Shown here: positions 35,596 to 44,468 of the stretch, piece by piece
Layout: each line of letters begins with the position of its first letter
How positions within the stretch are numbered: position 1 is the first letter of the stretch
Origin: Stenotrophomonas pavanii
Lineage (GTDB): Bacteria > Pseudomonadota > Gammaproteobacteria > Xanthomonadales > Xanthomonadaceae
DNA length: 64,000 nt
Assembly: GCF_900101175.1 (NCBI RefSeq)
Contig: NZ_FNFQ01000005.1
Coordinates: forward strand, 124,001 to 188,000
Reading direction: 5' to 3'
Position numbers and translations under genes: made by a program
The notes under the pieces: generated by a model
Seen by the model: the letters and a program-made list of their open reading frames with translations, nothing else
Database searches by the model: none
What the model was told of the DNA's origin: nothing

Positions 35596-35754
35596 GGCGG
35601 TAGGCTGTGTTTGGAGGGGTGGTAAAACGGCGCTACCAGATAATTGTTGCAATACAGCACCTGCCCCGCAAATGCCGGCCGTTCATGGCCCTGTCGCCCG
35701 GCCCCGGGCGCGCTCGCTAGACTCGGGGTTTTCCAGCGCCGCGGAGCCGCCGCA

Positions 35755-36771
35755 ATGACCCAGTGGTACTTCCACGCCTCTGCCCAGGCCGAACGCATCG
35801 GCCCGCTTGATGACGAGGCCGCGCGCCGCTTTGCGCTGGCCAATCCGCGCGCGCTGGCCTGGTGCCAGGGCATGGGCGGGTGGACGTCGATTGCCGAGGT
35901 GCCCGAACTGCAGTCAACGGCCCCTGGCATGCCCAGCACCCCGCCGCCGGTCCCCGCCGACGCCGGCGGCCGCGCCGACGACATCGAATTCCGCATCGTC
36001 GGCCATGAGATGCAGTTCGTGGAAATCGAGCTTGACCCCGGCGAGAGCGCCATTGCCGAGGCCGGCGCCTTGATGTTCAAGGACGCGAGCGTGCAGATGG
36101 ACACCGTGTTCGGCGCCGCCAGCGGGGGTCCGGGCGGTGGCTTCATGGGCAAGGTGATGGCCGCCGGCAAGCGCATGCTGACCGGCGAGAGCCTGTTCGC
36201 CACCGTCTACACCCAGAGCGGCCACGGCAAGGGCAAGGTCGCCTTCGCCGCGCCCTACCCCGGCACCGTGCTGGCGATGAAACTGGACCAGCATGGCGGC
36301 CGCCTGATCTGCCAGAAGGACAGCTTCCTGGCCGGCGCGCGCGGTGTGCAGATCGGCGTGCAGTTCCAGCGCAGGATCATGACCGGCCTGTTCGGCGGTG
36401 AGGGCTTCATCATGCAGAAGCTGGAAGGCGACGGCTGGGTCTTCATCCACGCCGGCGGCTGCGTGATCGAGCGCGAGCTGGCCGCCGGCGAGCGCCTGGA
36501 CGTGGATACCGGCTGCGTGGTGGCCTACCACCCGACCGTGGACATGGACGTGCGCCGGGTGACCGGCATCAAGAGCATGCTGTTCGGCGGCGAAGGCGTG
36601 TTTCTGGCCACGCTGACCGGCCCTGGCAAGGTCTGGCTGCAGTCGCTGCCGTTCTCGCGCCTGGCCGGCCGCATGTGGATGGCCGCGCCGCAGGGCGGCG
36701 GCCAGAACCGTGGCGAAGGCTCGGTGCTGGGTGGCCTGGGCCGGATGCTGGATGGCGACAACCGGTTCTGA
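35755..36771 (+). CDS. GYF_2-AIM24 (TIGR00266) domain protein
   Basis: The 338-residue protein begins MTQWYFHASAQAERIGPLDD. The first 45 residues look like a GYF_2 domain (WYF...GP...W...GWTSIAEV). After a Pro-rich linker comes a TIGR00266/AIM24-type beta-rich domain with EFRIVGHEMQFVEIELDPGE, GKVAFAAPYPGTVL, VFIHAGGCVIERELAAGE and FGGEGVFLATLTGPGKVW. Function is unknown in bacteria. It is divergent from the TonB-dependent receptor. A cluster of GTAG repeats follows. Confidence 0.9.
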   Translation: MTQWYFHASAQAERIGPLDDEAARRFALANPRALAWCQGMGGWTSIAEVPELQSTAPGMPSTPPPVPADAGGRADDIEFRIVGHEMQFVEIELDPGESAIAEAGALMFKDASVQMDTVFGAASGGPGGGFMGKVMAAGKRMLTGESLFATVYTQSGHGKGKVAFAAPYPGTVLAMKLDQHGGRLICQKDSFLAGARGVQIGVQFQRRIMTGLFGGEGFIMQKLEGDGWVFIHAGGCVIERELAAGERLDVDTGCVVAYHPTVDMDVRRVTGIKSMLFGGEGVFLATLTGPGKVWLQSLPFSRLAGRMWMAAPQGGGQNRGEGSVLGGLGRMLDGDNRF

Positions 36772-36780
36772 GCGGCTCCG

Positions 36781-36908
36781 GTCGTGCCGGCCGCTGGCCG
36801 GCAGCCCCATGCACCTTGGCGCGCATCCCGGTAGTGCCGGCCGCTGGCCGGCAACCCCATGGACCGTTGCCAGTTTCCCTATGGTTGCCGGCCAGCGGCC
36901 GGCACTAC
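36781..36908. repeat. Cluster of three GTAG (SMAG-type) repeats
   Basis: Two forward copies start at 36781 (first bases GTCG instead of GTAG) and 36831. One inverse copy ends CACTAC at 36908. They fill most of the gap between the AIM24-like and patatin genes. Confidence 0.9.
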
Positions 36909-37005
36909 CTTTATGAATGGGCGATATTTCCCACCCTGCCCGCCCTGCCACGGCTTCGGTATGCTGGCGCCCTTTCCTGAACCCGGCGCCGCGCGCGCAC
37001 TGCCG

Positions 37006-37998
37006 ATGAGCCTGTTCCGCCCCCGCATGCTGCTGTCCGTCGCCCTGATCGGCCTGCTGGCCGGCTGCGGTGGCGAGCCGGTCCGCCCCACCCCGCCGCC
37101 GGCACCGACCGTGGTCCCGCAGGCCAAGCCGGTGAAGATCGGCATCGCCCTCGGCGGCGGCGCGGCCAAGGGCTTCGCCCATATCGGCGTGATCAAGATG
37201 CTGGAGGCCAACGGCTTCGAGCCGGCCGTGGTCGCCGGCACCAGCGCCGGCAGCGTGGTCGGCGCCCTGTATGCCAGCGGCATGGACGCCTTCCAGATGC
37301 AGAGCAAGGCCGTGGCGCTGGATGAAGCCAGCATCCGCGACGTGCGCCTGTTCTCCGGTGGCCTGGTGCAGGGCCAGAAGCTGCAGGACTACGTCAACGA
37401 GCAGGTTGCCAACCGTCCCGCCGAGCGCCTGAAAAAGCCGTTCGCCGCCGTCGCCACCCAGCTGGAAACCGGCGAGCGCGCGATCTTCGTGCGCGGCAAT
37501 GTCGGCCAGGCCGTGCGCGCATCGAGCAGCATCCCCGGCGTGTTCGAACCGGTGAAGATCGGCGGCCGCAACTACATCGACGGCGGCGTGGTCAGCCCGG
37601 TGCCGGTGGACGCCGCGCGCCAGCTCGGCGCCGACTTCGTGATCGCCGTGGATATTTCCAGCAAGGCCAGCGGCAAGGCGCCGACGGACATGCTGGGCAT
37701 CGTCAACCAGTCCATCTCGATCATGGGCCAGCGCCTGGGCGAGCAGGAACTGGCGCGCGCCGACATCGTCATCCGCCCGAAGGTGCTGGACATCGGCGCG
37801 GCCGATTTCAGCCAGCGCGGCACCGCGATCCTGGAAGGCGAAAAGGCCGCGATGGCGGCCATGCCGCAGATCCGCGCGAAGATCCAGCAGCTGCAGCGCG
37901 CACGCGCCGCCGCAGCGGCACCGGCCCCGGTGGCTGCACCGAAGTGCGAGGAAGCCTCGCGCCTGGGCAGGCTGATGGGCCGCAAGGACAAGTGCTGA
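37006..37998 (+). CDS. Patatin-like phospholipase lipoprotein (RssA-like)
   Basis: The 330-residue product from MSLFRPRMLLSVALIG has a lipobox LLAGC at about 17-21 and a Pro-rich linker. The patatin domain shows the oxyanion loop LGGGAAKGFAHIGV, the nucleophile GTSAGS, and the catalytic Asp in IDGGVVSP. The Ser-Asp dyad is complete. It probably acts on lipids or lysolipids at the cell envelope. A C-terminal Ala-rich stretch precedes a basic end. It is convergent with the Lrp-type gene across a strong palindrome. Confidence 0.9.
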   Translation: MSLFRPRMLLSVALIGLLAGCGGEPVRPTPPPAPTVVPQAKPVKIGIALGGGAAKGFAHIGVIKMLEANGFEPAVVAGTSAGSVVGALYASGMDAFQMQSKAVALDEASIRDVRLFSGGLVQGQKLQDYVNEQVANRPAERLKKPFAAVATQLETGERAIFVRGNVGQAVRASSSIPGVFEPVKIGGRNYIDGGVVSPVPVDAARQLGADFVIAVDISSKASGKAPTDMLGIVNQSISIMGQRLGEQELARADIVIRPKVLDIGAADFSQRGTAILEGEKAAMAAMPQIRAKIQQLQRARAAAAAPAPVAAPKCEEASRLGRLMGRKDKC

Positions 37999-38011
37999 TC
38001 CCTTGATGCGT

Positions 38012-38035
38012 GGCCACCGGGCATGCCCGGTGGCC
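38012..38035. terminator. Bidirectional terminator-like palindrome
   Basis: GGCCACCGGGCATGCCCGGTGGCC is a perfect 24-base palindrome in the 39-base gap between the convergent patatin and Lrp-type genes. There is no long T tract. Confidence 0.55.
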
Positions 38036-38037
38036 GC

Positions 38038-38523
38038 TCAGGTCTCCAGCTGCGACAACGGCAACGCCTGGAAGCCCTTCACCGTGCGCAGCACGAAGCT
38101 GGAATTGGCATCGGCCACGCCGCCGGCGTTGAGCAGCCGGTCCAGCAGGAAGTGCGAGAAGTGCTCCAGGTCGCGCACATAGACGTGCAGCAGGTAGTCC
38201 ATGTCGCCGGTCAACGCATGGCAGGCCACCACCTCATCCCAGCCCTGCACGCTGTCCACGAAGTGGCCGATGGCGGCCTGGTCGTGCTTTTCCAGCTGCA
38301 CGCGCACGAAGGCCTGCAGGCCCAGGCGCAGTTGCCGTGGCTCCAGGCGCGCACCATAGCCGACGATCACGCCCTCGCTTTCGAGCCGCTGCAGGCGGCG
38401 CAGGCAGGCCGAGGGGGAGAGATTCACCCGCGCCGCCAGTTCGGCGTTGGTAGCGCGCCCGTCCCGCTGGATTTCAGCCAGCAGGCGTATATCCGTGCGA
38501 TCGAACTGGACTTCTCCGGCCAT
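38038..38523 (-). CDS. Lrp/AsnC family regulator next to phenylalanine hydroxylase
   Basis: The 161-residue protein has an N-terminal helix-turn-helix (ATNAELAARVNLSPSACLRRLQRLE) and a C-terminal RAM/AsnC ligand-binding domain with DSVQGWDEVVACHALTGDMDYLLHVYV. It is transcribed divergently from phhA, so it probably senses an aromatic or other amino acid and controls phhA and itself. A palindrome TGTTGC-CCC-GCAACA begins at its start codon. The effector is unknown. Confidence 0.93.
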   Translation of the reverse strand: MAGEVQFDRTDIRLLAEIQRDGRATNAELAARVNLSPSACLRRLQRLESEGVIVGYGARLEPRQLRLGLQAFVRVQLEKHDQAAIGHFVDSVQGWDEVVACHALTGDMDYLLHVYVRDLEHFSHFLLDRLLNAGGVADANSSFVLRTVKGFQALPLSQLET

Positions 38524-38602
38524 TGTTGCCCCGCAACATGGTGAGTACGCAAGGATATTGCGCCAACAACGGCAATCGGCGCAACTTTTGCAACCCTGTT
38601 GC
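38524..38602. promoter_or_regulatory. Candidate Lrp-type operators between regulator and phhA
   Basis: The 125-base divergent region has a perfect palindrome TGTTGCCCCGCAACA at 38524-38538, beginning directly at the regulator's start codon. A second GCAACCCTGTTGC lies at 38590-38602, and another GCAAC at 38581-38585. Repeated GTTGC/GCAAC half sites suggest binding by the divergent Lrp-type protein. The match to a known consensus has not been tested. Confidence 0.5.
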
Positions 38603-38648
38603 GCGCGCCCTGCCCTAGCATCGTGGGTATCCCTTCAAGGAGCGCCCC

Positions 38649-39542
38649 ATGGACCTCGCCCAGCCCCGCCGCGTCGAACACCAGCAGACCGACAAGGGCT
38701 ACGTGCCGGTGTACACCACCGCGCTCGTCGAGCAACCGTGGGACACCTACACTGCCGACGACCACGCCACCTGGAGCACGCTGTACCAGCGCCAGCGCGA
38801 GCTGCTGGTCGGCCGCGCCTGCCAGGAGTTCCTGGATGCGCAGGACGAGATGGGGATGAGTGCGCACATGATTCCGCGCTTCGACCAGCTCAACGAAGTG
38901 CTCGGCGCGGCGACCGGGTGGACGCTGGTCGGCGTCGAAGGCCTGCTGCCGGAACTGGATTTCTTCGACCACCTGGCCAACCGACGTTTCCCGGTGACCT
39001 GGTGGATCCGCCGCCCGGACCAGATCGACTACATCGCCGAACCGGACCTGTTCCACGACCTGTTCGGCCACGTGCCGCTGCTGATGAACCCGGTGTTTGC
39101 CGACTACATGGAGGCCTACGGCCGCGGTGGCGTCAAGGCCCACGCGATCGGGCCGGACGCGTTGCAGAATCTCACCCGCCTGTACTGGTACACGGTGGAA
39201 TTCGGCCTGATCGATACGCCGGACGGCCTGCGCATCTACGGCGCGGGCATCGTGTCGTCGAAGGGAGAGTCGCTGTACTCGCTGGAATCGGACGCGCCCA
39301 ATCGCATCGGCTTCGACCTGCAGCGGATCATGCGCACGAAGTACCGCATCGACACGTTCCAGAAGACCTACTTCGTCATCGACAGCTTTGAACAGCTGAT
39401 GCAGGCGACCTCACCGGACTTCACTCCGATCTACGCGGCACTGGCCGACCAGGCACACCTGCCTGCCGGTGATGTGCAGGACGACGACCGCGTGTTCCAG
39501 AAGGGCACGGGTGAAGGCTGGGCCGACGGCGGCGACGTGTGA
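38649..39542 (+). CDS. phhA: Phenylalanine 4-monooxygenase
   Basis: This pterin-dependent iron enzyme converts phenylalanine to tyrosine. The 297-residue product has the iron-binding HDLFGHVP (two His) and the Glu in YWYTVEFGL, along with IPRFDQLNEVLG and PDLFHDL blocks. It has the bacterial catalytic core without the eukaryotic regulatory domain. AAGGAG is positioned before the ATG. No pterin dehydratase gene is adjacent in the window. Confidence 0.96.
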   Translation: MDLAQPRRVEHQQTDKGYVPVYTTALVEQPWDTYTADDHATWSTLYQRQRELLVGRACQEFLDAQDEMGMSAHMIPRFDQLNEVLGAATGWTLVGVEGLLPELDFFDHLANRRFPVTWWIRRPDQIDYIAEPDLFHDLFGHVPLLMNPVFADYMEAYGRGGVKAHAIGPDALQNLTRLYWYTVEFGLIDTPDGLRIYGAGIVSSKGESLYSLESDAPNRIGFDLQRIMRTKYRIDTFQKTYFVIDSFEQLMQATSPDFTPIYAALADQAHLPAGDVQDDDRVFQKGTGEGWADGGDV

Positions 39543-39573
39543 GGCGGGCCGGCGGGCGGGTATCCTGCGCGGC

Positions 39574-40224
39574 ATGACCGATGTGTTTGCCGCCCTGCGC
39601 GTGACCAACGTCGCCTTCGACGACGACGTCATCCTGCTGACCCTGGCCGATGGCCGGCGCACCCGCCAGCCGCTGCGCTGGGTACCTGCGTTGTTCGAAG
39701 CCGATGCAGGGCAGCGCGCGCAGTGGGTCGCCACCGCCGATGGCCTGGGTGTGAACTGGCCGGCCCTGCTGCCGGCGCGCGAGGCGGGCGTGGTCGATAT
39801 CCTCAACCAGGTCTGGGAAGACCGCTACGACGCGGCGATGGCACGGCTGAAGGACGCCGGATGGACGCTGGAGGCGCTGTCCGACGAGGACCAGCAACTG
39901 GTGGCGCTGTGGCGCATGGAAGCGGACATCAACAACGGCGGCTTCATGCAGTTCCTGTGCAACTGGGGCGACCCGACCTGCCAGCTGGCGCTGCGCGCGC
40001 TGCAGGCGATGGGCGCAGTGCAGACGCACGCGCTCCTGGCCGGCATGCGCGGGCTGCTGGATCGGCTGGAAAACGACCCGGCGATCAAGGAACTGACCGA
40101 CCTGTACGACGCGATGAGCGAAGACGAACGGCAGGCGCTGGAAGCGTTCGAGGACGCCTATTTCGAGCGCCCGGAAGACCTTGCGCGGTTCGGGCTGAAG
40201 CACTTCGGCGCCGAGCGGCTGTAG
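39574..40224 (+). CDS. Two-domain DUF2442/DUF4375-like protein
   Basis: The 216-residue protein begins MTDVFAALRVTNVAFDDDVILLTLADGRRTRQPL, which matches DUF2442. After about residue 85 it continues with a helical DUF4375-like domain (WRMEADINNGGFMQFLCNWGD). Each family occurs alone elsewhere, often near toxin-like or regulatory genes, and neither has a firm function. It is the next gene after phhA and could be on its transcript. Confidence 0.75.
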   Translation: MTDVFAALRVTNVAFDDDVILLTLADGRRTRQPLRWVPALFEADAGQRAQWVATADGLGVNWPALLPAREAGVVDILNQVWEDRYDAAMARLKDAGWTLEALSDEDQQLVALWRMEADINNGGFMQFLCNWGDPTCQLALRALQAMGAVQTHALLAGMRGLLDRLENDPAIKELTDLYDAMSEDERQALEAFEDAYFERPEDLARFGLKHFGAERL

Positions 40225-40232
40225 CAGTCCGC

Positions 40233-40301
40233 GTGGAGCCGAGCCCATGCTCGGCTGCGATCAACCGGATGCAGGACAGCCGAGCATGGGCTCGGCTCTA
40301 C
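40233..40301. repeat. Inverted pair of TAGAGCCGAG-type palindromes
   Basis: A forward copy beginning GTGGAGCCGAGCCCATGCTCGGC at 40233 is followed by an inverse copy ending GGGCTCGGCTCTAC at 40301. They lie between the convergent DUF2442/DUF4375 and acetylesterase-cupin genes. Confidence 0.85.
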
Positions 40302-40305
40302 AGGC

Positions 40306-41403
40306 TCAGCGCGGGTACGCCAGCAGCACCACCAGGTCCTCGTCACCCACCTGCTGCAGCGCATGGCGGCTGCCCTTGCGGGTCAGCAGCGCGTGCCCGG
40401 CGTGCACGTCGTACTGCCTGCCGTCCAGCACGTAGCTGCCCTGCCCACTGACGATGTAATAGATCTCATCCTTGTGCTGCGGATGCAGGCCGATACCCGC
40501 GCCCTTGTGCAGCACACGCTTGCGCAGCACGAAGGGCAGGTCCGCCGCGCCGGCAAAGAACGGATACGCGGTGGTGGGCCCGCCGCCGCCGTGCGGGCCG
40601 GGCTGCATGCGCGCAATCGTGCCTTCGTGCACGACCTGCGAATCTCCCGTCGCACCGGCGCCCTGCCCTGCGTCCATCACGTCGCAGTCGATGTCCCGCA
40701 CCAGCGCCGGCTGCAGCGCGGGCAGCAGCGGCACTGCTTCGCGCAGTACCAGACAGGCCACCGCATGGGCGCCGGCCACGCTGAAATGGGTGCCGTCGGC
40801 CTTGTTCTGTTCGGGCACGAACAGGAAGTACGGTCGCGCGCCCTGCTCACCCAGCGCGCGGATCCAGCGCGTGCTGCGGTCGTTCAGATCAATCAGCGCA
40901 ATCCGCTCGCGCGCGGCCAGGGCCTTCATCGACTGCGTGTAACGGCCATGCGTGTCGAGCAGTGAACCGAAGTCGTACAGCAGCCGCGCCACCGGCGTGA
41001 CCAGCACCGGCGTGGCGCCTTTCCCGCGCGCCACCTGTACGTAGCGCATCAGCAGGCGGGGGTAGTCCCGGTCCGGATCGGTGTAGCGCGTGGAATCCTC
41101 AAACTTCGCATCGTTGTGGCCGAACTGGATCAGCAGCACATCGCCACGGCGCAGCTCGGCGGCGATGGCATCCAGGCGCCCTTCGTCGATGAAACTGCGC
41201 GTGCTGCGACCGCCCTTGGCATGGTTGTGCACCTCGAAGCGTGCCGGGTCGAGGTAGCTCTGCAGTGCCTGGCCCCAGCCGGCCTGGGGCGCGCGCTCGG
41301 GGCCGTATTCGGCCGCAGTGGAGTCACCGGCGATGAATACCCGCACCGGCGCCGCCTGTGCGGTGGTGCAAGACAGCAGCAACAGCAGCAACAGGGTGCG
41401 CAT
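40306..41403 (-). CDS. Rhamnogalacturonan acetylesterase-like protein fused to a cupin
   Basis: The 365-residue exported protein from MRTLLLLLLLSC has a signal peptide. Residues about 20-245 are an SGNH/GDSL hydrolase of the rhamnogalacturonan-acetylesterase type: GDSTAAEYG (Ser), KGGRSTRSF, FGHNDAK and DGTHFS (Asp and His). Residues about 270-365 form a cupin barrel (GIGLHPQHKDEIYYIVSGQG, then HAGHALLTRKGSRHA). The natural role is removal of acetyl groups from pectic sugars. The fused cupin may bind sugar or metal. It is the last gene of the kdu transcription unit. Confidence 0.85.
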   Translation of the reverse strand: MRTLLLLLLLSCTTAQAAPVRVFIAGDSTAAEYGPERAPQAGWGQALQSYLDPARFEVHNHAKGGRSTRSFIDEGRLDAIAAELRRGDVLLIQFGHNDAKFEDSTRYTDPDRDYPRLLMRYVQVARGKGATPVLVTPVARLLYDFGSLLDTHGRYTQSMKALAARERIALIDLNDRSTRWIRALGEQGARPYFLFVPEQNKADGTHFSVAGAHAVACLVLREAVPLLPALQPALVRDIDCDVMDAGQGAGATGDSQVVHEGTIARMQPGPHGGGGPTTAYPFFAGAADLPFVLRKRVLHKGAGIGLHPQHKDEIYYIVSGQGSYVLDGRQYDVHAGHALLTRKGSRHALQQVGDEDLVVLLAYPR

Positions 41404-41415
41404 GGCGGTTCTCCG

Positions 41416-41490
41416 GTAGTGCCGGCCGCTGGCCGGCACCCTCATGAACGGCGGAAGCCTCGCGAAGATGCCGGCCAGCGACCGGCACTG
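41416..41490. repeat. Inverted pair of GTAG (SMAG-type) repeats
   Basis: A forward copy starts GTAGTGCCGGCC at 41416 and an inverse copy ends GACCGGCACTG at 41490. They lie between kduD and the acetylesterase-cupin gene, inside what should be one transcript. Confidence 0.88.
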
Positions 41491-41504
41491 CCGTGGCTCA
41501 CGCG

Positions 41505-42260
41505 TCAGCGCGCCAGCCAGCCACCGTCGACCGGCAGCACGGCGCCGTTGATGTAATCCGACGCCGACGACGCCAGGAACACCGCCGCACCGGCCAGGTC
41601 ATCCGGCGTGCCCCAGCGACCGGCCGGGATGCGCTCCAGGATCGCCTTGTTGCGCGCTTCGTCGGCGCGCAGCTGGGCGGTGTTGTCGGTGGCCATGTAG
41701 CCCGGGGCGATGGCATTGATGTTGATGCCCTTGCCCGCCCACTCGTTGGCCAGCAGCCGGGTGATGCCGGCGATGCCGCTCTTGCTGGCGGTGTACGACG
41801 GCACGCGGATACCGCCCTGGAAGGACAGCATCGAAGCAATGTTGATGATCTTGCCGTGGCCCTGTTCGATGAAGTGGCGGCCGGCGGCCTGCGAGATGAA
41901 GAAGGCGGACTTGAGGTTGACGTTCATCACGTCGTCCCAGTCCTGCTCACTGAAGTCCACCGCATCGGCGCGGCGGATCAGGCCGGCGTTGTTGACCAGG
42001 ATGTCCAGGCCACCCAGGCCGTCAATGGTTTCGCGCACCACGCGCGCCACCGGTTCGATGCTGATCAGGTTGGCTTCGATGGCCAGGCAGCGGCGGCCCA
42101 GCGCAGTGATCTTTTCGATGGTGTCGGTGGGCGGGGCGATGCCGGCCACGGCCACGTCGGCGCCGGCGGCAGCCAGTGCCACGGCGATGCCCTGTCCCAG
42201 ACCGGTGTTGCCACCGGTTACCAGAGCGACCTTGCCTTCCAGGCTGAAGGGATTAGCCAT
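41505..42260 (-). CDS. kduD: 2-dehydro-3-deoxy-D-gluconate 5-dehydrogenase
   Basis: KduD reduces 2,5-diketo-3-deoxygluconate to 2-keto-3-deoxygluconate (KDG). This 251-residue short-chain dehydrogenase begins MANPFSLEGKVALVTGGNTGLGQG with the cofactor-binding TGxxxGxG. It has NNAG, the catalytic Ser in NIASMLSF and YTASK. The MxNPFSLEGKVALVTG opening and NTAQLRAD segment are characteristic of KduD. It follows kduI by about 80 bases. Confidence 0.94.
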   Translation of the reverse strand: MANPFSLEGKVALVTGGNTGLGQGIAVALAAAGADVAVAGIAPPTDTIEKITALGRRCLAIEANLISIEPVARVVRETIDGLGGLDILVNNAGLIRRADAVDFSEQDWDDVMNVNLKSAFFISQAAGRHFIEQGHGKIINIASMLSFQGGIRVPSYTASKSGIAGITRLLANEWAGKGININAIAPGYMATDNTAQLRADEARNKAILERIPAGRWGTPDDLAGAAVFLASSASDYINGAVLPVDGGWLAR

Positions 42261-42340
42261 TGCGTATGCGTTCCTTGATTGGGGCGAGCGGGGTCAGCGC
42301 GACGGCCGCCGGCACACGGTGCACGGCGGTCAGGTGGGGC

Positions 42341-43237
<897 letters not shown>

Positions 43238-43246
43238 TCACGGTCG

Positions 43247-43278
43247 ATTCTAGCCAGACAGGAAACCGGTGTCATTTT
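43247..43278 (-). promoter_or_regulatory. kduI promoter with overlapping ATGACACCG operator
   Basis: On the minus strand -35 ATGACA (43275-43270) and -10 TAGAAT (43252-43247) are 17 bases apart. The sequence AATGACACCGGTTTCC overlaps the -35 and the spacer. The core GACACCGGTTTC is close to a perfect palindrome, as expected for a LacI-type site. Confidence 0.6.
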
Positions 43279-43370
43279 GCGTCGCACGATGCCGGGATGG
43301 CCCGGGCAAGGCGCGGCGGATCGGGTGGATGGGGCAGAGGTCGTGACCTGCAGGATTGATCCCCGGGGGA

Positions 43371-44429
43371 TCAATCCTCCGGCGGCTGGCAGGAATCGCG
43401 GACGATCAGGTGCGGCCGCACGCTGGCGATGGGCAGCGCGGCCTGGCCTTCGGGCTGGATCAGCATCGCCGCAGCGGTGCGCCCGGTATCGCGGGTATGC
43501 CGGCGCACCGAGGTCAGCGAGGGCCACAGGCGCGAGGCCAGCGGGCTGTCGTCATAGCCGACGATGGACAGCTGGCGCGGAATGTTGATGCCCGCGCGCA
43601 GCGCGACCTTGTAGATGCCGGCGGCCATTTCGTCATTGCCGGTGAAGATGGCGGTCGGGCGGCGCTTGCCCAACAGCAGTTTCTCGGCAGCGGCCACGCC
43701 GGATTCGAAGGTGTAGCCGGCCTCGATGATGCGGTCCTTGGGCAGCTCGATGCCGCGCTGGGACAGTGCGTCGATGAAGCCGGCGGTACGTTCATGGGCC
43801 GAACGGTAGGCGCTGGGACCGGTCACCAGGGCAATGTCACGGTGGCCGAGCGAGAGCAGGTAGTCGGCGGCTTCGGCCGCACCGTCGCGGTCATGGGTGA
43901 CCACCATCTGTGAGCTTTCGTCCAGCGGCAGCGCTGCCACGCGGGTGAACCGGCAGCCGATCTCATCAAGCATGTCCGCCAGCGCCTGGTCTTCCGAGGC
44001 ACGCGGCACCAGAATCACCCCGTGCAGCTTCTGCTGCTGCACGAAGCGCCGCACGCCCTCGATGTAGCCGGGGCTGCGGCTGTCACACGGGTGCACCACC
44101 AGCTCGAAGCTGGAACCACGCAGTGCATCCAGCGCACCGTACTGCATGTCCACGATGTACTGCGCGGTGGGGTTGTCGTAGACCATGCCGATCAGGAAGG
44201 AGCGGCGGAACGCCAGTCCACGGGCCAGCGGATCGGGCGTGTAGCCCACCTCACGCATCAGCGCCTCCACCTTGTCGCGCGTGTCCTTGCGCACCAGTGG
44301 CGAGTTGTTGATGATTCTTGAAACCGTTTTCTTGGATACGCCCGACAGTCGCGCGATGTCGTTGATGGTGGCTGCCTTGCCCTTCGCCAATGCCGGCGTA
44401 GCGGCATCGTTCTTGTTGCGCACTGACAT
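43371..44429 (-). CDS. LacI family regulator of the uronate locus
   Basis: The 352-residue protein has an N-terminal LacI HTH (ATINDIARLSGVSKKTVSRIIN) with the hinge region YTPDPLARGLAFRR, and a periplasmic-binding-like effector domain. It lies between the GH43 gene and kduI on the same strand, 39 bases after the GH43 stop, so it is probably the last gene of the FAH-dctPQM-GH43 unit and is controlled with it. It is the natural candidate to bind the ATGACACCG operators at the locus promoters. The ligand may be KDG or an earlier keto-uronate; that is inference. Confidence 0.88.
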   Translation of the reverse strand: MSVRNKNDAATPALAKGKAATINDIARLSGVSKKTVSRIINNSPLVRKDTRDKVEALMREVGYTPDPLARGLAFRRSFLIGMVYDNPTAQYIVDMQYGALDALRGSSFELVVHPCDSRSPGYIEGVRRFVQQQKLHGVILVPRASEDQALADMLDEIGCRFTRVAALPLDESSQMVVTHDRDGAAEAADYLLSLGHRDIALVTGPSAYRSAHERTAGFIDALSQRGIELPKDRIIEAGYTFESGVAAAEKLLLGKRRPTAIFTGNDEMAAGIYKVALRAGINIPRQLSIVGYDDSPLASRLWPSLTSVRRHTRDTGRTAAAMLIQPEGQAALPIASVRPHLIVRDSCQPPED

Positions 44430-44468
44430 GTTTTGAACCCGGTAAGTCTGGGGATTCCGGCTCCGCGC

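Noticed and set aside
33199-35625. A long plus-strand open frame opposite the TonB-dependent receptor
   Set aside because: The receptor on the other strand has plug and barrel motifs; this frame has none and runs through the receptor terminator.
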